NCBI GenBank assembly: GCA_945957405.1
Contig: CAMFLL010000002.1
Span: 1-55,808, forward strand
Direction of reading: 5' to 3'
Source: an uncultured Mycolicibacterium sp.
Lineage (GTDB): Bacteria; Actinomycetota; Actinomycetes; Mycobacteriales; Mycobacteriaceae
DNA: 55,808 bases
Shown here: in pieces, positions 43,918 to 52,208 of the stretch
Position numbering within the stretch: position 1 is the first letter of the stretch
Layout: every line of letters begins with the position of its first letter
Made by a program: the position numbers and the translations under genes
The notes under the pieces: model-generated
Told to the model about the DNA's origin: nothing
The model's input: the letters and a program-made list of their open reading frames with translations, nothing else
The model's database searches: none

Positions 43918-44306
43918 GGCTCGTCGGAGCCTTCGTTGACGATCCGGATGAAATCGCGCTCACCCTGTTCGGCGAGGCGCACATACAGGCGGCCGATTCC
44001 GTAGAGCATCGGGTAGAGCAGCGCGCCGAGTACCAACCAGTTGACTTTGATGCCGACCACCGACAGGGCTTCGAGTTCCGGAAAAACGTTGCCCAGCAAT
44101 GGTATTGCGACCACCACGCAAACGACCACGGTAGCCAGTCGCAGTGCCAGCCCGAGCTGTGCGCGCACCAGTCCGCGCACCAGGGCGTCGCCGACCTCGG
44201 TCTGCTCCTGCACCTCGACGCGGGTGCGGACCATCCGCGCCCCACGGCGGTGGGCCAGCACCACCCGCTGGCGGCGCGCCGGTTCCTGTGGGTTACTGGT
44301 GGTCAT
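43914..44306 (-). CDS. Small two-helix membrane partner of symporter, 130 aa
   Basis: A membrane protein with two hydrophobic segments (about residues 57-75 and 86-105) after an Arg-rich cytoplasmic start, in the position taken by DUF485 proteins before SSS transporters, though the sequence is divergent. ATG 44306 lies inside the end of the response-regulator gene (14-base overlap), and its stop overlaps the symporter start. Likely the second symporter's accessory subunit. Confidence 0.78.
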   Translation of the reverse strand: MTTSNPQEPARRQRVVLAHRRGARMVRTRVEVQEQTEVGDALVRGLVRAQLGLALRLATVVVCVVVAIPLLGNVFPELEALSVVGIKVNWLVLGALLYPMLYGIGRLYVRLAEQGERDFIRIVNEGSDEP

Positions 44307-45072
44307 CGGTGGTGGGTCGGTAGTTGCGCATCGGCTCGCGGACCAGGCGATCGCGCAGTTCGCGGGTCTGGCGGCGGCTGACGGGTAGCTCGACGGCCGG
44401 CGACCCACCGTTCTCGCGGATGCGCACCAGCATCCCGCCGTCGGTGTTGCGCAGGCCGGTGACCAGGTGCAGTGCCACCAGGTAGGAGCGGTGCACGCGC
44501 TGGAAACCGACATCGCGCCAGCGGGTTTCGAGGGTCGACAACGGGATTCGCACCAAGTGTGAGCCCGACGCGGAGTGCAACCGCGCGTAGTCGCCGTCGG
44601 CTTCGACCCAGCCGATGGTGTCCCGGCGGACCAGCTGCGTCACGCCCCCGAGTTCGACGGGGACCACCTCATCGGTATCGGCCACGGGGGCGGGTTCCGC
44701 GGTCATGGCCGCGGCGACCCGGCGAACGGCCTCGTCGAGGCGTTCGCGGCGCAATGGTTTGAGCAGATAGTCGACGGCGCCTACTTCGAAGGCGGCCACT
44801 GCCTTGTCCTCATGGGCGGTGACGAACACCACGGCGGGCGGTTGGGAGAAATTGCCCAGCACCGCGGCGAGTTCGAGACCGCTGAGACCCGGCATGTTGA
44901 TGTCGAGGAAGATGGCGTCGATGCGGTGTTCGGACAGTTCGCGCAGGGCGGCATTGGCGTCACCGACGCCGTACACCGCGCCGACGCAGTCGTTGGCGTC
45001 GAGGAGGTAGGTCAGTTCGTCGAGGGCGGGGGCTTCGTCGTCGACCGCCAGTACGTCGAGCAGTCGAGTCAC
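44293..45072 (-). CDS. LytTR-type response regulator
   Basis: A 259-residue LytR/AlgR regulator. The receiver domain has phosphoacceptor Asp57 (IFLDINMPGLSG), the Thr of VTAHEDKA and Lys of LLKPL; residues from about 145 form the LytTR DNA-binding domain (VEADGDYARLHS, STLETRWRDVGFQRVHRSYLVAL). GTG 45072 follows GAAGGGG. It pairs with the kinase 18 bases upstream and precedes a symporter operon, as in BtsR/BtsS control of pyruvate uptake. Confidence 0.92.
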   Translation of the reverse strand: MTRLLDVLAVDDEAPALDELTYLLDANDCVGAVYGVGDANAALRELSEHRIDAIFLDINMPGLSGLELAAVLGNFSQPPAVVFVTAHEDKAVAAFEVGAVDYLLKPLRRERLDEAVRRVAAAMTAEPAPVADTDEVVPVELGGVTQLVRRDTIGWVEADGDYARLHSASGSHLVRIPLSTLETRWRDVGFQRVHRSYLVALHLVTGLRNTDGGMLVRIRENGGSPAVELPVSRRQTRELRDRLVREPMRNYRPTTDDHQ

Positions 45073-45090
45073 GTCGTTGGCCCCTTCAAG

Positions 45091-46275
45091 CTAGACATGC
45101 ACACCTGCCCGGAATTTCGGCACCCGCATGATCACCTTCGTCCCCGCGCCGACAGCGGTCTCGACAACCAGACCGTAATCGTTGCCGAATGCCGCCCGCA
45201 GCCGATGGTCGACATTGGCCAACCCGACGTGGGCCGTCTGAGCTCCTGCGTCGGTGTCCAGCGCGTCGGCATGTGCCGAGCGCAGCGAGTCGGGATCCAT
45301 GCCGACGCCGTCGTCCTCGACGCTGATGACGCAGTCGGCGCCTTCATCACGGGCGACCACGGTGACCGCGCCACCGTGCCGGCCCGCCAGACCGTGGCGA
45401 ACAGCGTTCTCCACCAACGGTTGTAGCGCCAGAAACGGCACCACGACGTTGAGCACCTCGGGAGCCACCTGGACCTTGACGTCCAGTGCGTTGCCGAACC
45501 GGGCCCGCTCCAACGTGACGTAGCGGTCGATGTTCTTCAGTTCGTCGGCCAGCACCGTGTAGGCGCCGGCCGCCCGGAACGAATAGCGCGTGAAATCGGC
45601 GAAGTCGAGGATCAATTCGCGCGCTCGATCGGGGTCGGTGCGCACGAACGACGCGATGGTGTTGAGGGCGTTGTAGACGAAATGGGGGCTGATCTGAGCC
45701 CGCAGCGCCAGCACTTCGGCACGGTCAAGGCGGGCCCGTGACGCGTCGAGTTCGGCGAGTTCCAGTTGGCTGGCCGCATAGCTGGCCACCTCGCCGACCG
45801 CGCCCAGCATCCCGGGACCCGGCCGCGCCGCGGCCAGCACGACCAGCACCCCCAGGACGTCGCTGTCGTCGGGCAACAATGGCTGCGCGATCACCGCGGG
45901 CGTGTCGCCGGCCAGCACGCGGCGCCGCCCCGACGCCGCCTGCCGGGCCGACCGCTCGCAGCGTGTCGCTACGTCGGCGGTCCAGATCGGATCGTCGCCG
46001 GGATCGCGGGCCAGCAATACGCCGTCGGCGTCGTAGAAGGCGACGCCCGGTGCGCCGGTCAGATCACGCAGGTGCGGTATGGCAGCGCCCGCGGAGTCGG
46101 AGTCCAGACCGCGGCGCAGCGCCCGGGCGGCCATGGCGGCAGTGTGCAGCGCGGCGTGCACAGCGCGTTCGGTGGGGGTGGCGACGACGCGGCGGGTCCG
46201 CACGACGAGGATCGCCGCGATCAGGGCCACGACGAGCAGGACGGCGGCCACCACAACCGCGAACTCGCCCGACAT
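45091..46275 (-). CDS. LytS-like sensor histidine kinase
   Basis: A 394-residue kinase: one N-terminal membrane helix (5-27), a GAF-like cytoplasmic domain (about 40-150), the His_kinase domain with His198 (LRAQISPHFVYNALNTI) and an HATPase domain with VENAVRHGL and EDDGVGMD. It differs from classical BtsS/LytS, which have several N-terminal helices. The GAF domain could sense an intracellular carboxylate. Cognate to the LytTR regulator downstream. Confidence 0.92.
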   Translation of the reverse strand: MSGEFAVVVAAVLLVVALIAAILVVRTRRVVATPTERAVHAALHTAAMAARALRRGLDSDSAGAAIPHLRDLTGAPGVAFYDADGVLLARDPGDDPIWTADVATRCERSARQAASGRRRVLAGDTPAVIAQPLLPDDSDVLGVLVVLAAARPGPGMLGAVGEVASYAASQLELAELDASRARLDRAEVLALRAQISPHFVYNALNTIASFVRTDPDRARELILDFADFTRYSFRAAGAYTVLADELKNIDRYVTLERARFGNALDVKVQVAPEVLNVVVPFLALQPLVENAVRHGLAGRHGGAVTVVARDEGADCVISVEDDGVGMDPDSLRSAHADALDTDAGAQTAHVGLANVDHRLRAAFGNDYGLVVETAVGAGTKVIMRVPKFRAGVHV

Positions 46276-46357
46276 GGACGTGACCTTAGCGATTTGTGGT
46301 GTTTCACCGGCGCTGGTCGCCGCTCAAACTCCATAAATCGCGGCATACACTGACCCG

Positions 46358-46945
46358 ATGCCGAACCTGCAGTTGGTCCAAGATCCCGCCGCTGACGCAC
46401 TGCTGGAATCCAACCCGCTGGCGCTGTTGATCGGGATGCTGCTCGATCAGCAGGTACCGATGGAGACCGCTTTCGCCGGGCCGAAGAAGATCGCGGACCG
46501 TATCGGCGGTATCGATGCGCGGCAGATCGCCGAATACGACCCCGAGGCCTTCGCCGCGTTGTGCGCCCAGACGCCGGCGGTGCACCGGTTCCCCGGGTCG
46601 ATGGCCAAGCGCGTCCAGGAACTCGCGCGGATCATCGTCGACGACTACGACGGCGACGCCACGGCTGTATGGACCGAGGGCAACCCGGACGGTCGCGAGG
46701 TCTTGTTGCGGCTCAAGCGGCTGCCCGGCTTCGGCGACCAGAAGGCGCGGATCTTCCTGGCGCTTCTGGGCAAGCAGTACGGCCTGACGGCCAAGGGCTG
46801 GCGCGAAGCCGCCGGTGACTACGGAAAATCGGGCTCGTTCATGTCGGTCGCCGACGTCCGCGACGCGGAATCGCTGGGCAAGGTGCGCTCGTACAAGAAG
46901 CAGGCGAAGGCGGCCGCGAAAGAGGCCAAGGCCGCCAAGGCCTGA
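46358..46945 (+). CDS. HhH-GPD base-excision-repair-like protein (Rv1156-like)
   Basis: A 195-residue protein resembling the HhH-GPD DNA glycosylase/AP-lyase fold: LLIGMLLDQQVPMETAFAGP at the start, the helix-hairpin-helix RLKRLPGFGDQKARIFLALL in the middle and a Lys/Ala-rich tail (KKQAKAAAKEAKAAKA). The tail resembles nucleic-acid-binding extensions. The M. tuberculosis counterpart Rv1156 has no settled function. The stop codon lies in the first of three 16-bp repeats. Confidence 0.88.
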   Translation: MPNLQLVQDPAADALLESNPLALLIGMLLDQQVPMETAFAGPKKIADRIGGIDARQIAEYDPEAFAALCAQTPAVHRFPGSMAKRVQELARIIVDDYDGDATAVWTEGNPDGREVLLRLKRLPGFGDQKARIFLALLGKQYGLTAKGWREAAGDYGKSGSFMSVADVRDAESLGKVRSYKKQAKAAAKEAKAAKA

Positions 46946-46981
46946 TACCGCCAAGGCCTGATACCGCCAAGGCCTGATACC
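46934..46981. repeat. Three perfect 16-bp tandem repeats at a gene end
   Basis: GCCAAGGCCTGATACC occurs three times without gaps, at 46934-46949, 46950-46965 and 46966-46981. The first copy contains the last codons (AKA) and TGA stop of the Rv1156-like gene; the other two repeat these outside the frame. The last runs directly into the hairpin at 46980. Confidence 0.9.
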
Positions 46982-47042
46982 GCGAGCGATCATCTAGGTA
47001 CGCCGCCCTCGGCGTGTCGCGTACCTCGTTGATCGTTCGCGG
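46980..47042. terminator. Large hairpin between convergent genes
   Basis: CCGCGAGCGATCA (46980-46992) pairs with 47030-47042 at 12 of 13 bases, and inside it AGGTACGC (46996-47003) pairs perfectly with GCGTACCT (47019-47026). It sits between the convergent Rv1156-like and Rv1157c-like genes and should terminate both. Confidence 0.78.
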
Positions 47043-47056
47043 TAATGGAGACCTGC

Positions 47057-48097
47057 TCAGGGCACCACCGTCGACCCGATGGTCGGCATGAACTGGCACT
47101 GCTTCTCGGTGGTGGTCACCTGACCGAAGATGGTCGACATGATGCTGCCCGAGCCGGTGTCGGCGATCGCGGTCAGCGTGGTCGGGCCCTGCGGATTGAT
47201 ATCGGGCCGGGGCAGCAGCGTGGCGCTGCCCGACTTGCCCGTCGTCAGATTGACCCAGGTGACATTGAGCGGCAGCTTCTGTTCGGCCGCCGGTGCCGAG
47301 GTGCCCACCGCGGTGAACACGAACGCGGTCTGGCTGGGACCGGGGCCTGGCGCGGGGATCTTAGCCGGCCCGGCCACGGAAATGGCTGTGGCGATGGAGC
47401 TTCCGCCGTCGGCCAGGCATCCGTTTCCGATCGAGGGATACATGAAGTCCTGCGTGACAGGAGCGTCGGGGCCAAAGCCGGGTGCCGGTGCCGGCGGAGC
47501 CGCCGCGTCCGGGCCGGGCGCTGTGGCGGCCACGGGCACCGCCGCCGGGGGCGGCGGGGCGGCGTCAGGCGCGGGTGCCGGTGCCGCCGCGGCCAGGGGT
47601 GCCGCCGCCGGCGTGTCCTCGGGTGCGGGTCCAGCCGCGTATGCGGGGTCGATGCCCGGCGGCAGGTGCGCTTCGGTCCCCGGCACCACGCCCGCCGGCG
47701 GGAGGTGGTCGGCGGCCGGGGCAGGAGCGGGCCCCGGCACGCCGACGTTGTTGGGCAGCGGGACACCGGCTCCCGGTACCGCCGCTGCGGGTGGATCGGA
47801 CACGAACTGGCTCACCGCGTTGGCCAGCGCCGCCGAATCCGGCGTCGTCCCGTTACCGGCGAATGCCGCGGCAGCCGCCATCAACATCGACGAGGCGTTC
47901 GACGGGTTGGCGGCCGCTTGCTGGATCGCCGGGCTCAGGCTTTGGATCGCCGAGAGCCCCGGAGCCTGCAGGCCTTCGATCGGCATCGGCAGGGGTGCCG
48001 CCGGTTCAGCGGAGGCCTGGAAGCCCAGGCAGCTGATCACCAACGCGACCGACGAGCCGAACACGCTGGTGGCGAGCAGGTTCCGGGTGCGAGACAT
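47057..48097 (-). CDS. Exported Pro/Ala-rich protein (Rv1157c-like)
   Basis: A 346-residue secreted protein: signal peptide MSRTRNLLATSVFGSSVALV ending near SAEPAAP, a region with QSLSPAIQQAAANPSNASSML, a long Pro/Ala-rich linker (about 120-210), then a folded domain (about 220-346) with cysteines in GNGCLADGGSS and EKQCQF. Cell-envelope role in mycobacteria is unknown. ATG 48097 follows AAGGA; a TTG lies three codons earlier. Lies 32 bases after its shorter relative at 48130-48741. Confidence 0.85.
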   Translation of the reverse strand: MSRTRNLLATSVFGSSVALVISCLGFQASAEPAAPLPMPIEGLQAPGLSAIQSLSPAIQQAAANPSNASSMLMAAAAAFAGNGTTPDSAALANAVSQFVSDPPAAAVPGAGVPLPNNVGVPGPAPAPAADHLPPAGVVPGTEAHLPPGIDPAYAAGPAPEDTPAAAPLAAAAPAPAPDAAPPPPAAVPVAATAPGPDAAAPPAPAPGFGPDAPVTQDFMYPSIGNGCLADGGSSIATAISVAGPAKIPAPGPGPSQTAFVFTAVGTSAPAAEQKLPLNVTWVNLTTGKSGSATLLPRPDINPQGPTTLTAIADTGSGSIMSTIFGQVTTTEKQCQFMPTIGSTVVP

Positions 48098-48129
48098 CAG
48101 GTCCAATCCTTGTGTTGGTGGTGGCTATC

Positions 48130-48741
48130 TCAGGGCAGGGCGTTGGTGGGGAACAGTGACGCCAGCGCCGGGGCGGTGCCGGGCGCTGCCGCCGACGGCG
48201 CACCCTGGGCGGCCGCGGCGGCCTGGGTTGCCGTCATGGTCGTCGCACCGCCGGGCATCAGGGACGCGAGGTCACCGGGCAGCGACACGTGCTGCGGCAG
48301 CGGCACCGGTAGTCCGGGCACCTGCGGCAGGTTGAATTCCGCCGACGGCAGCTGCGACGACCCCGGAACGGCGGCGGCCGGGGCTGCCGTGCCGGGATAG
48401 GGCGCCGCGGGCAGCGGCCCACCGGGCATGCCGGGCAGGGGAGCGGTCGCGGGCACGGCCGGGGCGGCCTGCTGCGGCAGGTTCAGCGCCGCGCTCGCCA
48501 GTGGCGGCGGCGCCGCCGGAGCGGCAGGTGCGGCGGCACCGTTGAGGAACGACGACGCGGCCTGCAGCATCTGCGGCGCCTTGGACGGATCCATGAACTG
48601 TTGGATCATGCTCAGGCCCGGCACGCTCGGCGCCGGAACCGGCGGCGCCGGTTCGGCTTTCGCGATGCCTCCCGTCAGCAGCGCGGCACCCGATCCGACG
48701 ATCACGGCGGCGGTGGAAAACAAACTCCTGAACCTTGACAT
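48130..48741 (-). CDS. Exported Pro/Ala-rich protein (Rv1158c-like)
   Basis: A 203-residue secreted low-complexity protein with signal peptide MSRFRSLFSTAAVIVGSGAA and likely cleavage after AKA. The segment SMIQQFMDPSKAPQMLQAAS echoes the neighbour's QSLSPAIQQAAANPSNASSM, so the two share an N-terminal module; the rest is Pro/Ala-rich without a visible folded domain. First gene of the pair. No cysteines in the mature part that I can see. Confidence 0.83.
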   Translation of the reverse strand: MSRFRSLFSTAAVIVGSGAALLTGGIAKAEPAPPVPAPSVPGLSMIQQFMDPSKAPQMLQAASSFLNGAAAPAAPAAPPPLASAALNLPQQAAPAVPATAPLPGMPGGPLPAAPYPGTAAPAAAVPGSSQLPSAEFNLPQVPGLPVPLPQHVSLPGDLASLMPGGATTMTATQAAAAAQGAPSAAAPGTAPALASLFPTNALP

Positions 48742-48905
48742 CGCTCTCCCAATCCCTTGTACGGCGGTCTGCGCCCGAAGTTACGTTGTTACTGATGGGA
48801 CTCAAGTGACACGTGTGGCATTTATGGGACCGTTATCGAAGCGAGTGGCGATGGTGACCCCGCCGCGTGGGCCTGTTCTGCGGCCGCCACTCCCGAAACT
48901 CGCGC

Positions 48906-50156
48906 ATGACCTGCACTCACGGCGGAGGCCGCTACTGTCGCTGCATCGACGTGACGAAAACGACCCTGCGACTGGCCCCTCTTCTCTTGGCGGTCAGCGT
49001 GTTGGCACGGTTCGCGTGGACCTACCTGGTACCCAACGGCGCCAATTTCGTCGACCTGCACGTCTACATCGGCGGTGCGCAGGCACTCAACACCCCCGGC
49101 ACGCTGTACAGCTACGTCTACGCCGATCAGACGCCCGACTTCCCGCTGCCCTTCACCTATCCGCCGTTCGCTGCGCTGCTGTTCTATCCGCTGACGCTGC
49201 TGCCCTTCTCGTTCGTTGCCTTCGCCTGGCAGGTGGGCATCATGGCGGCGCTCTACGGCGTGGTCCGTGTCAGCCAACGGTTGTTGGGCCTGCGGGCCGG
49301 ACACCGCAGCGCGATGTTGTGGACTGCCGTCGCCATCTGGATCGAACCCCTGCGCAGCACATTCGACTACGGGCAGGTCAATGTCGTGTTGGTGCTCGCG
49401 GTCCTCTACGCGGTGTACAGCAGTCGGTGGTGGCTGTCCGGACTGCTGCTGGGCGTGGCCGCCGGTGTCAAGCTCACGCCGGCGGTCGGTGGGCTGTACT
49501 TCGTCGGCGTGCGACGGTGGGGTACCGCCCTGTTCTCGGCGGCGGTGTTCCTGGCCACCGTTGGCCTTTCCGTCGTCGTTATCGGCCAGCAGGCCCGCTA
49601 TTACTTCACCGATCTGCTCGGTGATGCCAGCCGCATCGGGCCGATCGGCACGTCGTTCAATCAGTCTTGGCGCGGCGGGTTTTCGCGCATCCTCGGCCAC
49701 GACGCCGGGTACAGCCCGGTCGTGGCGGTCGCGATCGTACTGACGGCGGTGGTGGCGCTGTTGGCCTGGCGCACGGTGGCCTCGGAGGCTGGTGACCAGG
49801 ACCGTCTTGGGCTGATCATCGTCGTGCAACTCTTCGGGTTGCTGCTCTCACCCATCTCGTGGACCCACCACTGGGTGTGGTTGGTGCCCTTGATGATCTG
49901 GCTCATCCAGGGGCCCTACCGTTACCTGGCCGAAGCCCGCCTGCTGGGGTGGGGCTGGCTGGTGCTCACGCTCGTCGGGGTGCCGTGGCTGCTGAGCTTC
50001 GCTCAGCCGACCATCTGGGTGATCAGCCGGCCGTGGTACCTGGCATGGGCAGGGCTCATCTACATCGTCGCGACGCTACTGACCCTGGCCTGGATAGCCG
50101 CCGTGCGGCTCAGGTTCCCGGGTGGCCGACGATCTTGTCGATATCGCGCGCCATAG
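48906..50156 (+). CDS. pimE: Polyprenol-phosphate-mannose alpha-1,2-mannosyltransferase PimE
   Basis: A GT-C membrane glycosyltransferase that adds the fifth mannose to phosphatidylinositol mannosides (AcPIM4 to AcPIM5). The catalytic aspartate of the first luminal loop is Asp50 (ANFVDLHVY), and long blocks agree with M. tuberculosis PimE ([63 protein letters not shown]). About 416 residues. The start is uncertain: ATG 48906 has no ribosome site and GTG 48951 begins nearer the first helix. The last 47 bases overlap phhB antisense. Confidence 0.93.
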   Translation: MTCTHGGGRYCRCIDVTKTTLRLAPLLLAVSVLARFAWTYLVPNGANFVDLHVYIGGAQALNTPGTLYSYVYADQTPDFPLPFTYPPFAALLFYPLTLLPFSFVAFAWQVGIMAALYGVVRVSQRLLGLRAGHRSAMLWTAVAIWIEPLRSTFDYGQVNVVLVLAVLYAVYSSRWWLSGLLLGVAAGVKLTPAVGGLYFVGVRRWGTALFSAAVFLATVGLSVVVIGQQARYYFTDLLGDASRIGPIGTSFNQSWRGGFSRILGHDAGYSPVVAVAIVLTAVVALLAWRTVASEAGDQDRLGLIIVVQLFGLLLSPISWTHHWVWLVPLMIWLIQGPYRYLAEARLLGWGWLVLTLVGVPWLLSFAQPTIWVISRPWYLAWAGLIYIVATLLTLAWIAAVRLRFPGGRRSCRYRAP

Positions 50157-50403
50157 CGACATCCTTGTCGGTGATACCACCCTCCGAATGGGTCACCAGC
50201 GCGAAGGTCACTGTGCGCCAACGGATGTCGATGTCCGGATGGTGATCCTTTTCTTCGGCGTGCTCGGCGACGCGGCGCACCGCGTCGACACCGTCGAGGA
50301 AAGCCGGGAATTTGATCGAGCGTTTCAGTGCGCCGTCGCTGCGTTCCCAGCCATCGAGTTCCCGGGCGGCGGCGTCTACTTGGTCATCGGTTAACACAGC
50401 CAT
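50110..50403 (-). CDS. phhB: Pterin-4a-carbinolamine dehydratase (PhhB-like)
   Basis: A 97-residue dehydratase that recycles tetrahydropterin cofactor; the fold signature [24 protein letters not shown] contains the family's catalytic histidines (EKDHHPD and THSEGG). Corresponds to Rv1159A. ATG 50403 ([12 protein letters not shown]). It diverges from mutT2 over 26 bases and its 3' end overlaps pimE. Confidence 0.92.
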   Translation of the reverse strand: MAVLTDDQVDAAARELDGWERSDGALKRSIKFPAFLDGVDAVRRVAEHAEEKDHHPDIDIRWRTVTFALVTHSEGGITDKDVAMARDIDKIVGHPGT

Positions 50404-50429
50404 GCTTCGACCGTATACCGTCACACGCC

Positions 50430-50816
50430 ATGTCGGTCCAGATAGTTGTCGCCGGTGCGCTCATCTGCGACGGCGCTCTGTTGGTGGCGCAACGGGCCCG
50501 CCCGCCTGAACTGGCCGGACTGTGGGAACTGCCCGGCGGTAAGGTCGGGGCGGGCGAAACGGACGCCGAAGCATTGGCCCGCGAACTGCACGAGGAACTC
50601 GGGGTGTCCGTCGCCGTGGGGCAGCGATTGGGCGTGGACGTGCCGCTCGCGGCGACCATGACCCTGCGCGCCTACCGCGTGACACTGACCGGGGGCACGG
50701 TGCACCCGCATGACCACCGCGCCCTGCGCTGGGTGCGATCCACCGAGTTGTCGGATCTGCCGTGGGTCCCGGCGGACACGGCGTGGCTGCCGGATCTCAC
50801 CGCGGCGCTGGGTTAA
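50430..50816 (+). CDS. mutT2: NUDIX hydrolase MutT2
   Basis: A 128-residue NUDIX pyrophosphatase with a complete box [20 protein letters not shown] followed by ELGV. MutT2 of mycobacteria hydrolyses dCTP-type and 8-oxo-dGTP nucleotides to protect the pool. ATG 50430 starts [12 protein letters not shown]; the long upstream frame overlaps phhB. Its stop overlaps the convergent P450 stop by 4 bases. Confidence 0.92.
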   Translation: MSVQIVVAGALICDGALLVAQRARPPELAGLWELPGGKVGAGETDAEALARELHEELGVSVAVGQRLGVDVPLAATMTLRAYRVTLTGGTVHPHDHRALRWVRSTELSDLPWVPADTAWLPDLTAALG

Positions 50817-52105
50817 GCCTCGATACCGCGCAGCGGGAGCGAGATCGGTCCCGACAGCGACGGCGTGGTGGTCCAGGTGACCGGTCCCGCCAACTCGAGG
50901 CGTTCGAAACGGTCGAACAACTTCTCCAGCGCCACCTTCACTTCGAGCCGGGCCAGGTGGGCGCCCATGCAGAAGTGGGTGCCATGGCCGAAACCGGTGT
51001 GCCCGACGGGTTTCCGTTCCACATCGAAACGGTCGGGATCGACGAACCGGTCGGGATCGCGGTTGGCGCCCGCGAAGAACAGCACCACCCGCGAACGGGC
51101 CGGGATCATGACGCCGTCGACCTCGTAGGGCACCAGGGTGGTGCGCGCGACCCACTGCACCGGCGATCCCCACCGCAGCGCTTCTTCGACGGCGGCCGGG
51201 ATCAGGTCGCGGTTGTCACGCAGTCGCGTATACAGATCGGGATCGCGGGCCAGTTCGACGAGCAGGATGCCCAGCAGGTTGGTGGTCGTCTCGTTGCCCG
51301 CGACCAGAAGCAGCATCGCCGCGGCCAACGCCTCGAAGACGGTCATGTCGCCGTCGCGCAGCCCCTGTCGCAGCCTGCCGAGGATGTCGTCGCTGTCTGT
51401 GCCACGCGTGCGCATTTCGTCCATCAGCAGATTGCGCAGCGCGAGGATGTTGGGCAGCGCCCGCGTCGTGTACACGGCGAGGTCGGACAGGGACCGCGCC
51501 GCGAAGAACGTGGTGACGTCGTGTGACCACAGCCGGAAATCGCGCCATCGTGCGCGGTCGACACCCAGCAACATCGCGATCGCCGACACCGGCAGCGGCA
51601 CCGTCAGCGCGGGCACCATGTCCACCACGTCGCCGCGGGCCAGCGCCTCGACGCCAGGAGCCACGAATTCGCCGAGATCGTCCTCGAGGCGGCGGATCGC
51701 CGAAGGTGTGAACGCCGGCGCGGTGATCCGGCGCAGCCGCTCGTGATCGGGATGGTCGGTGGTCACCACGGTGGGCAACGGCGCAGACCGCAGCAGGATG
51801 CCCGAACTCGACGACAGCGCGTCATGTGCGCGTGCGGCGGCCGTGACATCGCGGTGCCGCGCGAGCATCCAGACATCGAGCTTCTCGTTGACGTGGACCG
51901 GGTGCTCGCGCAGCCGGGCCAGTGCGGGAAACGGGTTGATGATGGCTGCCGGCGCTGTCGGATCGAATGTTGTGCGGGGCACGCGCGGTCCGGCGCGCCG
52001 GGTCGGGGCCCTTCGCAGGTCGCGCCAGGCACCCTGGCCGATCATCACGCCGGCGTCGCGCAAGGTGAGCCCGACGGTGGGCAGTGCCGATCGCATGGGT
52101 CTCAC
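50813..52105 (-). CDS. Cytochrome P450 (second in window)
   Basis: A 430-residue P450 with heme loop FGHGTHFCMGAHLAR, I-helix VAGNETTTN and K-helix EEALR. A Pro/Arg-rich start precedes the fold; GTG 52105 and ATG 52096 are both possible. No ferredoxin or reductase gene is adjacent. It is divergent from an AraC-type regulator over 103 bases containing spaced direct repeats, so it is likely regulated by that protein. It stands where M. tuberculosis has narGHJI, from memory. Substrate unknown. Confidence 0.92.
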   Translation of the reverse strand: MRPMRSALPTVGLTLRDAGVMIGQGAWRDLRRAPTRRAGPRVPRTTFDPTAPAAIINPFPALARLREHPVHVNEKLDVWMLARHRDVTAAARAHDALSSSSGILLRSAPLPTVVTTDHPDHERLRRITAPAFTPSAIRRLEDDLGEFVAPGVEALARGDVVDMVPALTVPLPVSAIAMLLGVDRARWRDFRLWSHDVTTFFAARSLSDLAVYTTRALPNILALRNLLMDEMRTRGTDSDDILGRLRQGLRDGDMTVFEALAAAMLLLVAGNETTTNLLGILLVELARDPDLYTRLRDNRDLIPAAVEEALRWGSPVQWVARTTLVPYEVDGVMIPARSRVVLFFAGANRDPDRFVDPDRFDVERKPVGHTGFGHGTHFCMGAHLARLEVKVALEKLFDRFERLELAGPVTWTTTPSLSGPISLPLRGIEA

Positions 52106-52151
52106 GATTCCGTGCGATCAGCGGCGTGCACATGATTGTCGCGGTCATCCA

Positions 52152-52180
52152 GATGGTCGTTTCGGCCATTGCGATGGTCG
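52152..52180. promoter_or_regulatory. Direct repeats 21 bp apart, candidate AraC-type sites
   Basis: GATGGTCG occurs at 52152-52159 and 52173-52180, spaced exactly two helical turns, with a related GATTGTCG at 52134-52141. Direct repeats with this spacing are typical binding sites of AraC dimers. They lie between the divergent P450 and AraC-type genes, 28 bases before the regulator's GTG. Confidence 0.5.
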
Positions 52181-52208
52181 AAGCAGCCGTGCGTGCCACG
52201 ATCGGACG

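Noticed and set aside
46934..46981. CRISPR-like repeats
   Set aside because: Units are contiguous 16-mers without spacers and include a gene end; no cas genes.
47045..48400. 451-residue plus-strand frame over the Pro/Ala-rich genes
   Set aside because: Cys/Arg/Gly-rich low-complexity shadow; the minus strand has signal peptides and M. tuberculosis-like proteins.
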